Below are positions 24,644 through 32,969 of a stretch of 40,394 nucleotides of DNA, in pieces. The notes beneath the pieces are model-generated. The model was given only the letters and a program-made list of their open reading frames with translations, was not told where the DNA came from and searched no databases. Where the stretch lies: the NCBI GenBank assembly GCA_947306425.1, contig CAMZGO010000014.1, forward strand, positions 1-40,394. The letters are read 5' to 3'. The translations under genes were made by a program, and so were the position numbers. The stretch comes from an uncultured Elusimicrobia bacterium (lineage in GTDB: Bacteria; Elusimicrobiota; Elusimicrobia; Elusimicrobiales; Elusimicrobiaceae). Position 1 is the stretch's first letter, and the number at the start of each line of letters is the position of its first letter.

Positions 24644-25072
24644 ATGACCTTTTTTTTAACAGATGCAGAAAAAATCCAATTATCCTTGTTTAAATTAATT
24701 GCTAAAAAAACATCCTGTTGTTTACAAGAGGATAATTATACTAAACAAGATATTTCAAACACCGAATGCCAGTGTATTTTATTGTTTATCAGGAAACTTT
24801 GCCAAGTGTATAAGGATTTAAAAAATAATTCCAAACAAACGGAAGAAATTAAAAAAGCGATAATTTCCCACTTCAAAATAATATATCATACAGAGATACA
24901 AAAAACAATAAAAGAAGAAATAAAGAAATTTATTGAATCACCAACTCCGAAACAATGTGATAGAATAATTTCAGCAATTTATGATTTAGATATTGAAGAC
25001 TTTTCCGTATATATTATTTCTTCTTTAATTACGCATATCAACCGCGGGAATCCAAAACGAACCGTTGAATAA
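24644..25072 (+). CDS. Hypothetical helical protein
   Basis: 142 residues, soluble and mostly helical, with cysteines at CC (about 25-26), CQC (about 43-45) and LCQ. No family recognised. ACGGTGA precedes the ATG as a weak ribosome-binding site. It probably belongs to the transcript of the membrane protein upstream and converges with the SirB1-like gene, 10 bases apart. Confidence 0.45.
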   Translation: MTFFLTDAEKIQLSLFKLIAKKTSCCLQEDNYTKQDISNTECQCILLFIRKLCQVYKDLKNNSKQTEEIKKAIISHFKIIYHTEIQKTIKEEIKKFIESPTPKQCDRIISAIYDLDIEDFSVYIISSLITHINRGNPKRTVE

Positions 25073-25082
25073 TACTGCTAAC

Positions 25083-25697
25083 CTACAGGCACTGTTCAAT
25101 TATATTTTGAACAGTTTGTTTTTTGTCAGAGCGATTTTGTTTTCCGTACAAATATATCAAATTGGAAAGTAAATGCCTAATGATTTGTTTTGTACTTAAA
25201 ATTTGCAAATTATTAGTTATGTCACTGTTTAAGGTAAAAATACCTTTTTTGCTGATTTCAATAAAAATACTGGGGAAATTATATTCCTTTCTAAAACAAA
25301 CTATCGGCTGCCCCTTATATAAGGTCAAAAAGGCAGGTGTATTAAAATTTTGTGCAAGTAATAAATACAAAACACCCATAAATAAAGTGGTTGTTTTGCG
25401 GGTTCTGATAACTTGTTTTAAGGATAATTGGTTTTCATTTGACAAATTTGTTATTTCAAATCCCAATTTATCAAATAGAACCATACGGAAAATTTCTGCC
25501 TTTTCCTCGGTAGTAGATTCTTCCTGCAAATAAGGTGATATTTCTCCGCAAAGTAAATTAAAAACAAAGTCCATCTCCCCCCTTTTTAAAGAAGGGTTTA
25601 GAAACATCTCAAGCAAAGTAATCCCTTTTGAAAGAGAAGGAGTATATAAGGAAAAATAATCCTTAAATAAACATTGTAATTTGTTTTCCTGCGTCAT
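25083..25697 (-). CDS. Uncharacterised protein, possibly SirB1/transglutaminase-like
   Basis: 204 residues. The middle reads RTRKTTTLFMGVLYLLLAQNFNTPAFL followed by KGQPIVCFRKE. This recalls the N-terminal SirB1 domain pattern (N-P-x-x-L-x-x-LY-x-x-LA followed by a GHF-like turn), but the catalytic-type residues are not clearly present. Its ATG overlaps the era stop as ATGA, so it is translated right after era. If the SirB1 link is right, it may be a degenerate transglutaminase fold. Confidence in that assignment is low. Confidence 0.5.
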   Translation of the reverse strand: MTQENKLQCLFKDYFSLYTPSLSKGITLLEMFLNPSLKRGEMDFVFNLLCGEISPYLQEESTTEEKAEIFRMVLFDKLGFEITNLSNENQLSLKQVIRTRKTTTLFMGVLYLLLAQNFNTPAFLTLYKGQPIVCFRKEYNFPSIFIEISKKGIFTLNSDITNNLQILSTKQIIRHLLSNLIYLYGKQNRSDKKQTVQNIIEQCL

Positions 25698-26605
25698 TCA
25701 ATAAAACCAAATCTTCTTAGGTATTTATCATCGTTACGCCAAGAAGGACTAACTTGAACTTGAAGTTCCAGACGGTATTTCTGGCCTAAAAATGCACAAA
25801 TTCTTTCTTGTGCGGAAGTACGGAGTTTTGCAATAGCCGCACCGCCTTTACCGATAATTATGGGCTTTTGGCCTTCCCTTTCTACGTGTATTATGGCGCG
25901 AATATAATTCTTATCGCCTAGGTCTTCTGTAAATTTTTCAATTTCCACAGTGGTGGAATAAGGTATTTCCTGATTATATTGCAAAAATATTTGCTCTCGT
26001 ATAAATTCAGCGATATAAAACCTTTCCCAACGGTCCGTAAGCTGTCCCTTAGGGAAATAGGGGGGATTAAAAGGAATATAATTTACCACTTCCCTTTCAA
26101 GTTCCTGCACACCCTTATTCTGTTTTGCGCTGACCATAAAAATCTTGCTTATTTGCAATTCTTTTAATAGGGTATTTGCAATTTTACTTAAAGTGTCTTT
26201 ATCTTGAACCAAATCAATTTTATTTATTACCAAAAACAATGGGCAATTAAGTTCTTTTAGTTTAATTATCAAAGGTGCATGTTTTGCAAGTGCTTGGGTT
26301 GCATCATAAACAAATATTACTAAATCGGCATCTTGCGTTATGGCTTGGTTTAAAGAGTTTAGCATAATTTCCTGCAATTTATACTCAGCATGCAGAAAAC
26401 CGGGAGTATCCACAAAAACAATTTGATAGTTTTCCCCCTCGCAAATGGCCAATATATTTTGGCGGGTTGTTTGCGGTTTATGAGTTACGGGTGATAAATC
26501 CACCCCCGCGAATTTATTTAGTAAAGTTGATTTTCCGGCATTGGCCAAACCGGCCATTACGGCAAAACCGCTTTTGAAATTTGGGTATTTGGAAAATATG
26601 TCCAT
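25694..26605 (-). CDS. era: GTPase Era
   Basis: A 303-residue ribosome-assembly GTPase that binds the 3' end of 16S rRNA. G1 AGLANAGKST (about 18-27), G3 DTPGF, G4 NKID and G5 SAK are present; the C-terminal KH domain has IIGKGGAAIAKLRTSAQ near residue 250-267. Full length for the family. Translationally coupled to the following SirB1-like gene by a four-base overlap, and divergent from the NfeD gene. Confidence 0.97.
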   Translation of the reverse strand: MDIFSKYPNFKSGFAVMAGLANAGKSTLLNKFAGVDLSPVTHKPQTTRQNILAICEGENYQIVFVDTPGFLHAEYKLQEIMLNSLNQAITQDADLVIFVYDATQALAKHAPLIIKLKELNCPLFLVINKIDLVQDKDTLSKIANTLLKELQISKIFMVSAKQNKGVQELEREVVNYIPFNPPYFPKGQLTDRWERFYIAEFIREQIFLQYNQEIPYSTTVEIEKFTEDLGDKNYIRAIIHVEREGQKPIIIGKGGAAIAKLRTSAQERICAFLGQKYRLELQVQVSPSWRNDDKYLRRFGFIE

Positions 26606-26668
26606 AATTAATTTTACAATTTTATTTCCTTTTATGCTAAAATATATTTGAATTTAAAAGGAGGATGT

Positions 26669-27091
26669 ATGTCTTACGTAATTTGGCTCGTTATAGGTTT
26701 TTTGTTACTTATTGGGGAAATTTTTACTCTGGATTTCTCTCTAAGCTGCATTGGCCTTGCTTTTATGTCCGCAGGGCTTATAGCCTGGCTTGGGTTTAAC
26801 ATATATTGGCAGCTTATCACAGTATGTGTAATATTGATAGTTTTATTCTTTACATTGCGCCCCTTTATCTTAAAGCATATTGCAAGAAAACAAGAATATA
26901 AAAGCAATATTGATGCCTTAGTCGGTACCAAACACAATTTTTATTCTCTTAAAGAGGATAAAAAACATGCCCTCATTAAAATTGATGGTGATGTGTGGGA
27001 AGCAGAAAGTACAGTCCCCCTCGCAGAAGGTAAAATCGTTAAAATAGTAAAAATTGAAGGCAGTACTTTAATAATTAAACAGGAGGATTAG
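26669..27091 (+). CDS. NfeD-like membrane protein
   Basis: 140 residues from ATG 26669, which has a perfect AAGGAGG upstream. Two to three membrane helices are followed by a C-terminal OB-fold domain (LVGTKHNFYS to the end), the short NfeD1b arrangement. NfeD proteins act with stomatin-like partners in membrane-domain organisation. The SPFH gene follows after three bases, its ribosome-binding site lying in the end of this one. Confidence 0.9.
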   Translation: MSYVIWLVIGFLLLIGEIFTLDFSLSCIGLAFMSAGLIAWLGFNIYWQLITVCVILIVLFFTLRPFILKHIARKQEYKSNIDALVGTKHNFYSLKEDKKHALIKIDGDVWEAESTVPLAEGKIVKIVKIEGSTLIIKQED

Positions 27092-27094
27092 TTT

Positions 27095-28069
27095 ATGGGT
27101 CTTATAGCAGTACTAGTTGTAGCAGTTGTATTTTTCATAATTATGGCTTTTGCCGGTTTTACGCAAGTGCAACAAGCGCAAGTTATGATTGTTGAGCGTT
27201 TGGGCAGTTATTACACGACCTTACACTCCGGGTTACATTATATAATTCCAATAATTGATAAACCACGTCATATAGAATGGAAATTTACCCGTGAAATTTA
27301 TGGAAAAAACGCTTCTTATATAGGCATGATTGACAGAATTGATTTGCGCGAAACAGTTTATGATTTCCCAAGCCAAGATGTTATTACACGCGATAACGTC
27401 AATATCAAAATCAATGCTTTGATTTATTTCCAAATTACCGATCCGTTAAGGGCGACCTATGAAGTTGCTTCTTTGCCGACAGCTATTGAGAAATTAACGC
27501 AAACAACCTTAAGGAACGTTATAGGTGAACTTACTTTGGACCAAACATTGACTTCTCGTGATACAATTAACTCAAAACTCCGCACAATTTTGGATGCCGC
27601 ATCAAATAAATGGGGTGTTAAAGTTAACCGCGTTGAGTTGCAAGATATTACACCGCCTCCATCAATCCGCGAAGCTATGGAAAAAGAAAAGAAAGCCGAA
27701 CAGGAAAGACGTGCTATTATCTTGGAATCAGAAGGTGAAAAACGCTCAAAAATCTTGCGCGCCGAGGGTGAAAAGGAAGCCCAAATCAATAAAGCGGAAG
27801 GTGAAAAACGCGCCCGCATCTTGGAAGCTGAAGGTTTTGCAGAAGCAAAAATCCGCGTAGCAGAAGCTGAAAAGCAAGCAGTTAAAATTGTTGCTGAAGC
27901 GGTTTCCCAATACTCAAACCCGGCCAATTATGTAATCTCAATTAAATATATTGAAGCTTTACAAAAAATGGTTGAAGGTAAAGATAATAAGTTAGTTTAT
28001 ATGCCTTATGAAGCCACCGGTATTTTAGGTGCAGTAGGTGCAGTAAAAGAACTTATTACAAAAAAATAA
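27095..28069 (+). CDS. Stomatin/SPFH-family protein (QmcA-like)
   Basis: 324 residues. One N-terminal membrane helix (about 3-22), an SPFH domain (FTQVQQAQVMIVERLGSYY onward), then a long helical region with repeated EGE/AEGEK units (about 205-265), typical of stomatin-type oligomers. AGGAGG before the ATG. Pairing with NfeD is the usual operon. It probably forms large membrane cages or microdomains that restrain membrane proteases or other clients. Confidence 0.92.
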   Translation: MGLIAVLVVAVVFFIIMAFAGFTQVQQAQVMIVERLGSYYTTLHSGLHYIIPIIDKPRHIEWKFTREIYGKNASYIGMIDRIDLRETVYDFPSQDVITRDNVNIKINALIYFQITDPLRATYEVASLPTAIEKLTQTTLRNVIGELTLDQTLTSRDTINSKLRTILDAASNKWGVKVNRVELQDITPPPSIREAMEKEKKAEQERRAIILESEGEKRSKILRAEGEKEAQINKAEGEKRARILEAEGFAEAKIRVAEAEKQAVKIVAEAVSQYSNPANYVISIKYIEALQKMVEGKDNKLVYMPYEATGILGAVGAVKELITKK

Positions 28070-28086
28070 ATAACTTAATATTTATA

Positions 28087-28120
28087 AAAACCCTGATGAT
28101 TTTTCATCAGGGTTTTTTAA
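28087..28120. terminator. Bidirectional rho-independent terminator
   Basis: AAAACCCTGATGA pairs with TCATCAGGGTTTT around a TTTT loop, with T runs on both strands. It ends the nfeD-stomatin transcript and the convergent TPR lipoprotein transcript. Confidence 0.9.
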
Positions 28121-28162
28121 ATTAAGATAATAACGGATAAGCCTGTTTGTTTAAAACTTTAA

Positions 28163-28807
28163 TTATTTAGCAGGAGCAATAGCCCCGCTGCCTACGGCAG
28201 AAGATGAAGTATCTGCAGTGCCGAGTTTTAAAATTTTTGCCAGGGCATAATCACGCTCGGCTTCTTCCGTTTGACCGAGTTGTTCGCAACATTTTGCACG
28301 CATTAAATAAGCCTCGGGCGTAGTATGATATTCCAAAGAAATTGTGTACACCTCTTTTGCTTTTTTGAAATCACCCGTAATGTACAAGAGCCCTGCCATA
28401 GAATTTAAAGCAGAAACATTAGACGGGTTCAAACGTATGGCCTCAAATAAATTATCATAAGCCTCTTGATATCTGCCCAAATTGGCAAGCACTGCCCCTT
28501 TGGCCGATAAGGTAGAAGAATCATGTTTATCATATTCCAAAGCATAATTAAAATCTTTCAATGCTTCTTCATAATTACCCAAAGTAAAATACAAGGCACC
28601 GCGGTTTTTATATGCTTCTAAATTATATGGGTTTGCCTCTATTGCTTTATTTAAATACTTTTCCGCTTTTGCATATTCGGCTGTTTTAAGATACATTTCC
28701 CCACGTGCGGCATAATCGCGGGACCTAAAATGCACATTAACACAACCTGCTAAAAAAATGAAGCAAAAAAAGAAAAATATTCTACGGTTTTTTAATATGG
28801 TTTTCAT
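28163..28807 (-). CDS. TPR-repeat lipoprotein
   Basis: 214 residues from ATG 28807, which has GGGGGA upstream; the longer frame has no such site. Signal sequence with lipobox FLAGC (Cys about 22), then about four tetratricopeptide repeats (AEKYLNKAIEANPYN, ALKDFNYALEYD, AYDNLFEAIRLNPSN, AKEVYTISLEY). The layout recalls PilF/PilW, the pilotin for type IV pilus secretins, but also BamD-unrelated scaffold lipoproteins. With five pilins nearby a pilotin-like role is possible, not shown. It overlaps the end of the upstream nucleotidyltransferase gene by 26 bases. Confidence 0.75.
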   Translation of the reverse strand: MKTILKNRRIFFFFCFIFLAGCVNVHFRSRDYAARGEMYLKTAEYAKAEKYLNKAIEANPYNLEAYKNRGALYFTLGNYEEALKDFNYALEYDKHDSSTLSAKGAVLANLGRYQEAYDNLFEAIRLNPSNVSALNSMAGLLYITGDFKKAKEVYTISLEYHTTPEAYLMRAKCCEQLGQTEEAERDYALAKILKLGTADTSSSAVGSGAIAPAK

Positions 28808-30332
28808 TATTTTCCCCCAAAGCGCGAAGTTCTTTTTTATGTTCTGTAAGGTAAGCAAGGGCTTCCTCCCTATTTGTAAATTTACCCTCCACTTGTTCTT
28901 CCGCTAAATATTCCAAAATTATACCTATTATCCTGCCGCTTGGCAACTTTAGGTTACGCATAATATCTTTACCGTCAATCAATTTTTGTGGTAAAATAAT
29001 TTTCTGTCTTTCAGTAAAGTATTTATTAAATAGTAAATTAAGCATTTGGAGATGGCGCAAAGTCTTACCTTCCGCACCAAGTGTTTTGCCTTCTTCAATT
29101 GTCATAACATCGTCTTGTGTTTTTGGGAGCATAGCCCTCAAACTTTCCATAGAGACATAACTTGTATAATCCGCCCAACAGAGGAACAACAAAGGTATCC
29201 CAGCCGGCCCAAGTTCTTTAAAGAATCTGTATACCCCCCTATTTGTAACAATCTCATTACTTGCAAGATTACTCGGGCGTAAGTGGGAGGCAATCATCTT
29301 ACAAATCAATTTACGTTCCAAAGAAGAATACCGTAAATCTTTCAAAAAATATTCAGCACGTCGCGCACCTTGCTGTTCATGATAAAAAAAGCGCAAGCGC
29401 CCGTCTTTCATCTTGGCTGTTTCGGGCTTAGCTATATCGTGCAAAAACGCTGCCATTTTATAAAGGGCATGGTCCTGACAAAAGGGTTCCAATTCCTTCG
29501 CAAAAGCCGGTATGCAAATTTTTAAGTTATTAAGTAAGAATTCTATGCGTTCAACTACAAGAAGTGTATGTTTCCATACTCCGCCTTCACCGTAATAACA
29601 TTCCGCACAAGTCTTTTGGTCTGCAAGTTTAGGCAGCAACTTTTTAAATAAACCCAAACTCTCCATAACGCGTAAATATTCGGCTGTACTATTAGCACGA
29701 AAAAGACGCTTTAATTCTTCTTGTATACGTTCCCCTGAAGGTTTATTTGCTTTGCTTGAATTTGCTTTAATAAGTTCTAAAGTTTCCGCTTCAATTTTAA
29801 AACCGCGCTCGGCAGCAATTCTGAAAGCACGGAATAATCTTAAAGGGTCTTCTTCAAAAATATGAGGGTTATTTGCAATAATCTTTTTGTTTTCTATTGC
29901 TTGGCGCCCATTATGTAAATCAATCAAGTGTTTATCATCAAAAGAAGAAATTAAAATTCTGACAGCATCATTTTCTTTTTTCAATTTTACAGACGGTTCA
30001 CTTGAAGTAGGCAAGGCAAGAGCATTAATGGTAAAATCCCTGCGGGGTAAATCAAGAAAAATATCATTACCTTCTAAAGCGGATAGATCAATTTGGAAAC
30101 CCTCTTTTGTAGTTAAACGCCAAACACAAAAATCCGGGTCCATTTCAAAAGCAGCGGCATTTAGGGCATTTGCTAATTTCTTTGCTGTTGTTTTAACTTC
30201 GGCACGCGGTAAGGCTAAATCAATATCGGCAGAATACTTTCCCAAAATACCATCAAGCAAACAACCACCAACATAATAGGCATTTTTTGCTTCCTTGGCA
30301 AGCAATTTGGAAATGTCTTTCCCTTTTAGCAT
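28782..30332 (-). CDS. CCA tRNA nucleotidyltransferase / poly(A) polymerase family protein with HD domain
   Basis: 516 residues. The N-terminal class II nucleotidyltransferase head has GGCLLDGILGKYSADIDLAL, then RRDFTINALALP. An RNA-binding helical part follows, with an HD domain (AAFLHDIAKPETAK) near residue 292 and a C-terminal helical region. The usual GGxVRD reads GGCLLD, losing the Arg of the signature. All four tRNA genes in this window lack CCA, so a CCA-adding enzyme is required in this organism. It could be CCA-adding, A-adding or poly(A) polymerase. Confidence 0.85.
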   Translation of the reverse strand: MLKGKDISKLLAKEAKNAYYVGGCLLDGILGKYSADIDLALPRAEVKTTAKKLANALNAAAFEMDPDFCVWRLTTKEGFQIDLSALEGNDIFLDLPRRDFTINALALPTSSEPSVKLKKENDAVRILISSFDDKHLIDLHNGRQAIENKKIIANNPHIFEEDPLRLFRAFRIAAERGFKIEAETLELIKANSSKANKPSGERIQEELKRLFRANSTAEYLRVMESLGLFKKLLPKLADQKTCAECYYGEGGVWKHTLLVVERIEFLLNNLKICIPAFAKELEPFCQDHALYKMAAFLHDIAKPETAKMKDGRLRFFYHEQQGARRAEYFLKDLRYSSLERKLICKMIASHLRPSNLASNEIVTNRGVYRFFKELGPAGIPLLFLCWADYTSYVSMESLRAMLPKTQDDVMTIEEGKTLGAEGKTLRHLQMLNLLFNKYFTERQKIILPQKLIDGKDIMRNLKLPSGRIIGIILEYLAEEQVEGKFTNREEALAYLTEHKKELRALGENNENHIKKP

Positions 30333-30335
30333 GAT

Positions 30336-31979
30336 TTACGCTTTTACGGCGGCCTCTTTAGCAGCTTTTTCAGCGGCTTTGGCGGCCTCTTCCTCTTTGA
30401 ATTTCAAAATGGCTTCTTTGCGAAGTTCACGTTTCAAAATTTTGCGCATGGAATTTTTAGGCAATTCTTTTTTAAATTCTATATCACGCGGACGTTTGTA
30501 ATTATCAAGATTAGTTTTTAAATATTTTCTAAAGTCAGACTCATTAAACTCTATTCCGCGTTTTTTAACGGCATAAAGTTTTATAAATTCCCCTCCATGC
30601 CCGTCCGGTACTCCGATAACTGCACATTCTTCAATACCGGGGTATTCCATTATAGTATGTTCTACCTGCGCGGAAAACACTTTTAAACCCTTGATAATAA
30701 TCATATCTTTTAAGCGGTCTTTAATTACTATAAAACCCTCATTATCAATCAACCCGACATCGCCGGATTTAAACCAACCGTCTTTATCAAAAGCATCTGC
30801 CGTAGCCTGAGGGTTTAAGTGATATCCCTTAAAAACATTATCCCCTTTTATAACTATTTCGCCTTCCACATTTCTAGGAAGCTCATTACCTTCTTCATCA
30901 ATAATACGCACTTTAACGTAAGGCAAGTTTATGCCTACGGTGCCATGTTTCCTGTTTTGTTCCGTATTAACACTGACAATAGGGCTTGTTTCTGTTAAGC
31001 CATATCCTTCCAAGATTGGTATATCAAGTTGTTTTTCAAAATGTTCCTTGGTTTCCTTGCTCAGCGGGGCTGCACCGGAAATACAAAAACGTACTTTCCT
31101 AAAAGCCCAATATTGCAAATAAATACGCTTCAAACCTTTTGCTTCTTTTGACAAAACACTGTAAATTTGCGGTATTGCCGTCATAACGGTAATGCGCTCA
31201 CGCCCCATTAAATTGAGCCAGGCTGCTGCAGGGGTAATATTGCCTACTACAACTGTTTTCATCCCAACTGTCAGGGGAATAATAACATTAACCGTCCATG
31301 CCAAAGTATGAAACATCGGTAAAATACAAAGCATGGAATCTTCTTCGGAAATCTTAAAAGAAAGTACCGCCGCTATCACATTTGACATTATATTTTTATG
31401 GGACAACATCACCCCTTTCGGCAAACCGGTGGTACCTGAAGTATAAAGCAACATGGCAGTATCTTCAATACTAGGGTGACAGTTTAAAGTTTCGGAATTA
31501 AATTTACTGTTTTTAACTTCTTCCCAAAATAATTTGATACTCCCGTCCGTTACCATTGAGGCGGCACTTGAAGAAATTTCGTCAGTAGTAAAGATATATT
31601 TTACATTAGGTAAATCTTTTTTAATTGCGGCATAATGGCGCAAAAATTCTGCCTGGGTAACTACTGCCTTTGCACCGCTGTTTGTAAGCATATATTTAAG
31701 CTCTTCCGGTTTTGAAACCATAAAATTTATCGGCAAACTAATGGCACCGATTTTATAAAGAGCATAGTTTGTTATAATCGTCTCAACGGAATTACGATGG
31801 GCGACAGCAACATGATCCCCTTTCCTGATACCGTAGGCCCAAAGCATATCTGAAGCACGGTCTATAGTCATCAATAATTCGTGGAAAGACCAAGTCTTTC
31901 CGTTAAACACAACGGCCGGGGCTTCCGGTCTGCGGTAGGCGCTGGCAGTCAGCGCTGTGTATAAATCAGTCATCTGCAT
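30336..31979 (-). CDS. AMP-forming acyl-CoA synthetase (long-chain fatty acid-CoA ligase type)
   Basis: 547 residues from ATG 31979; a longer frame starts with TTG at 31997. ANL-superfamily motifs: YTSGTTGLPKGVMLSHKN (about 195-212), GYGLTETSP, GWFKSGDVG and the catalytic C-terminal Lys region KNSMRKILKRELR. It activates a carboxylic acid through acyl-AMP to acyl-CoA. The last 25 residues form an Ala/Glu/Lys helix (EEEAAKAAEKAAKEAAVKA) beyond the usual end of the family. Start near a TAAAATAT box without a ribosome-binding site; possibly leaderless. Confidence 0.88.
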   Translation of the reverse strand: MQMTDLYTALTASAYRRPEAPAVVFNGKTWSFHELLMTIDRASDMLWAYGIRKGDHVAVAHRNSVETIITNYALYKIGAISLPINFMVSKPEELKYMLTNSGAKAVVTQAEFLRHYAAIKKDLPNVKYIFTTDEISSSAASMVTDGSIKLFWEEVKNSKFNSETLNCHPSIEDTAMLLYTSGTTGLPKGVMLSHKNIMSNVIAAVLSFKISEEDSMLCILPMFHTLAWTVNVIIPLTVGMKTVVVGNITPAAAWLNLMGRERITVMTAIPQIYSVLSKEAKGLKRIYLQYWAFRKVRFCISGAAPLSKETKEHFEKQLDIPILEGYGLTETSPIVSVNTEQNRKHGTVGINLPYVKVRIIDEEGNELPRNVEGEIVIKGDNVFKGYHLNPQATADAFDKDGWFKSGDVGLIDNEGFIVIKDRLKDMIIIKGLKVFSAQVEHTIMEYPGIEECAVIGVPDGHGGEFIKLYAVKKRGIEFNESDFRKYLKTNLDNYKRPRDIEFKKELPKNSMRKILKRELRKEAILKFKEEEAAKAAEKAAKEAAVKA

Positions 31980-32141
31980 ACTTTTATATTTTAGCAATTA
32001 TGAAGTTGTGTTTCAAATAATAGACATTCTTATTTGACATTCTGGGTCTTAACGTAGTTTTCAAATTTACGGAACGCACTTGCAAAGCATAGATATTATT
32101 ATTTACTGCCTTTACATGTGTTTATTTTTACGATGATGTAC

Positions 32142-32172
32142 TTGACTTGTTTTTTTTTTTTTTTTGTATAAT
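32142..32172 (+). promoter_or_regulatory. Pilin 3 promoter with a T16 tract in the spacer
   Basis: TTGACT (32142-32147) and TATAAT (32167-32172) are separated by 19 bases, of which 32150-32165 are sixteen consecutive T. Loss of two T would give the ideal 17-base spacer. The layout is that of slipped-strand phase-variable promoters. Confidence 0.6.
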
Positions 32173-32223
32173 TTCAGTGTAAAGATATTTAAAAGCACTA
32201 TATAAGTTAAATCAGGAGAGTTT

Positions 32224-32769
32224 ATGAAGAAAATAAAAATATGTATTCAAGGTTTTACTTTAATTGAACTGTTGGTGGTTGTTTTAATTATTGGTATACT
32301 TGCCGGTATTGCTTTGCCCCAATATAAACAAGCAGTAGACAGAACTGAATTTGCCCGACTTCAAGCGCAAGCAAAAAGTTTAGTTGATGCTTATTCCCGT
32401 TATTACCTGTCCGGAAATAAATTTGCAAATAGTGGCACTGAATATTTTGACTATATGGACGTTGATTTCCCTTACGAAAAGCAAAAGGGCGGCTACGGTT
32501 ACAGATGCCGTATTAACGCCGATAATTATTGTTGTATATCGCCTTTATATTCAGATTCTGTATATTGTGCTAAAACAAATTATAGGTTTGGTATATGGAT
32601 ACACTCTATTACTACTACTCCCAAAACTTGGTGTGTAGCTAAACAAGATGACCCCAGGGCACTTAAACTATGTGAAAAATTATGGGATAGAAATAAAAAT
32701 TGGCAAGGTACCGGCTTTTTAACACCAGACGGCATATCTGCTGCAACACATAAGCAATATCCTATATAA
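32224..32769 (+). CDS. Type IV pilin-like / pseudopilin protein (pilin 3)
   Basis: 181 residues. Leader MKKIKICIQG, cleavage between G10 and F11, then [16 protein letters not shown] and Glu at mature position 5. The variable globular part has cysteines at CRIN, CC, CAK, CVA and CEK. AGGAGAG precedes the ATG. The gene is single, on the opposite strand from the other four pilins, and driven by the T16-spacer promoter described above. Its C-terminal half differs from the others, but a shared theme with pilins 2 and 4 is CC/YC and W/Y-rich surface loops. No terminator seen after it. Confidence 0.9.
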   Translation: MKKIKICIQGFTLIELLVVVLIIGILAGIALPQYKQAVDRTEFARLQAQAKSLVDAYSRYYLSGNKFANSGTEYFDYMDVDFPYEKQKGGYGYRCRINADNYCCISPLYSDSVYCAKTNYRFGIWIHSITTTPKTWCVAKQDDPRALKLCEKLWDRNKNWQGTGFLTPDGISAATHKQYPI

Positions 32770-32908
32770 GTTGAAACATAAACTTTTTAAAAAATCCGAT
32801 AGAAGCAGTAAGGGAGTATGGAAGAAATATATTATCCTCTTTATTTTAGCAAGAAAATGCACATTGAATTACAAAATTCATAACATTAACTATTACAACA
32901 AAAGCCTA

Positions 32909-32937
32909 TTGAAATTACAGCCTTAAATTTGTAATAT
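32909..32937 (+). promoter_or_regulatory. Promoter of the serC-serA-DUF1015 run
   Basis: TTGAAA (32909-32914) and TAATAT (32932-32937) are 17 bases apart. A leader of about 25 bases with GAGAGGTG follows before serC. Confidence 0.55.
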
Positions 32938-32969
32938 AACTGTATAGAATTTAAAAGAGAGGTGAAAAT

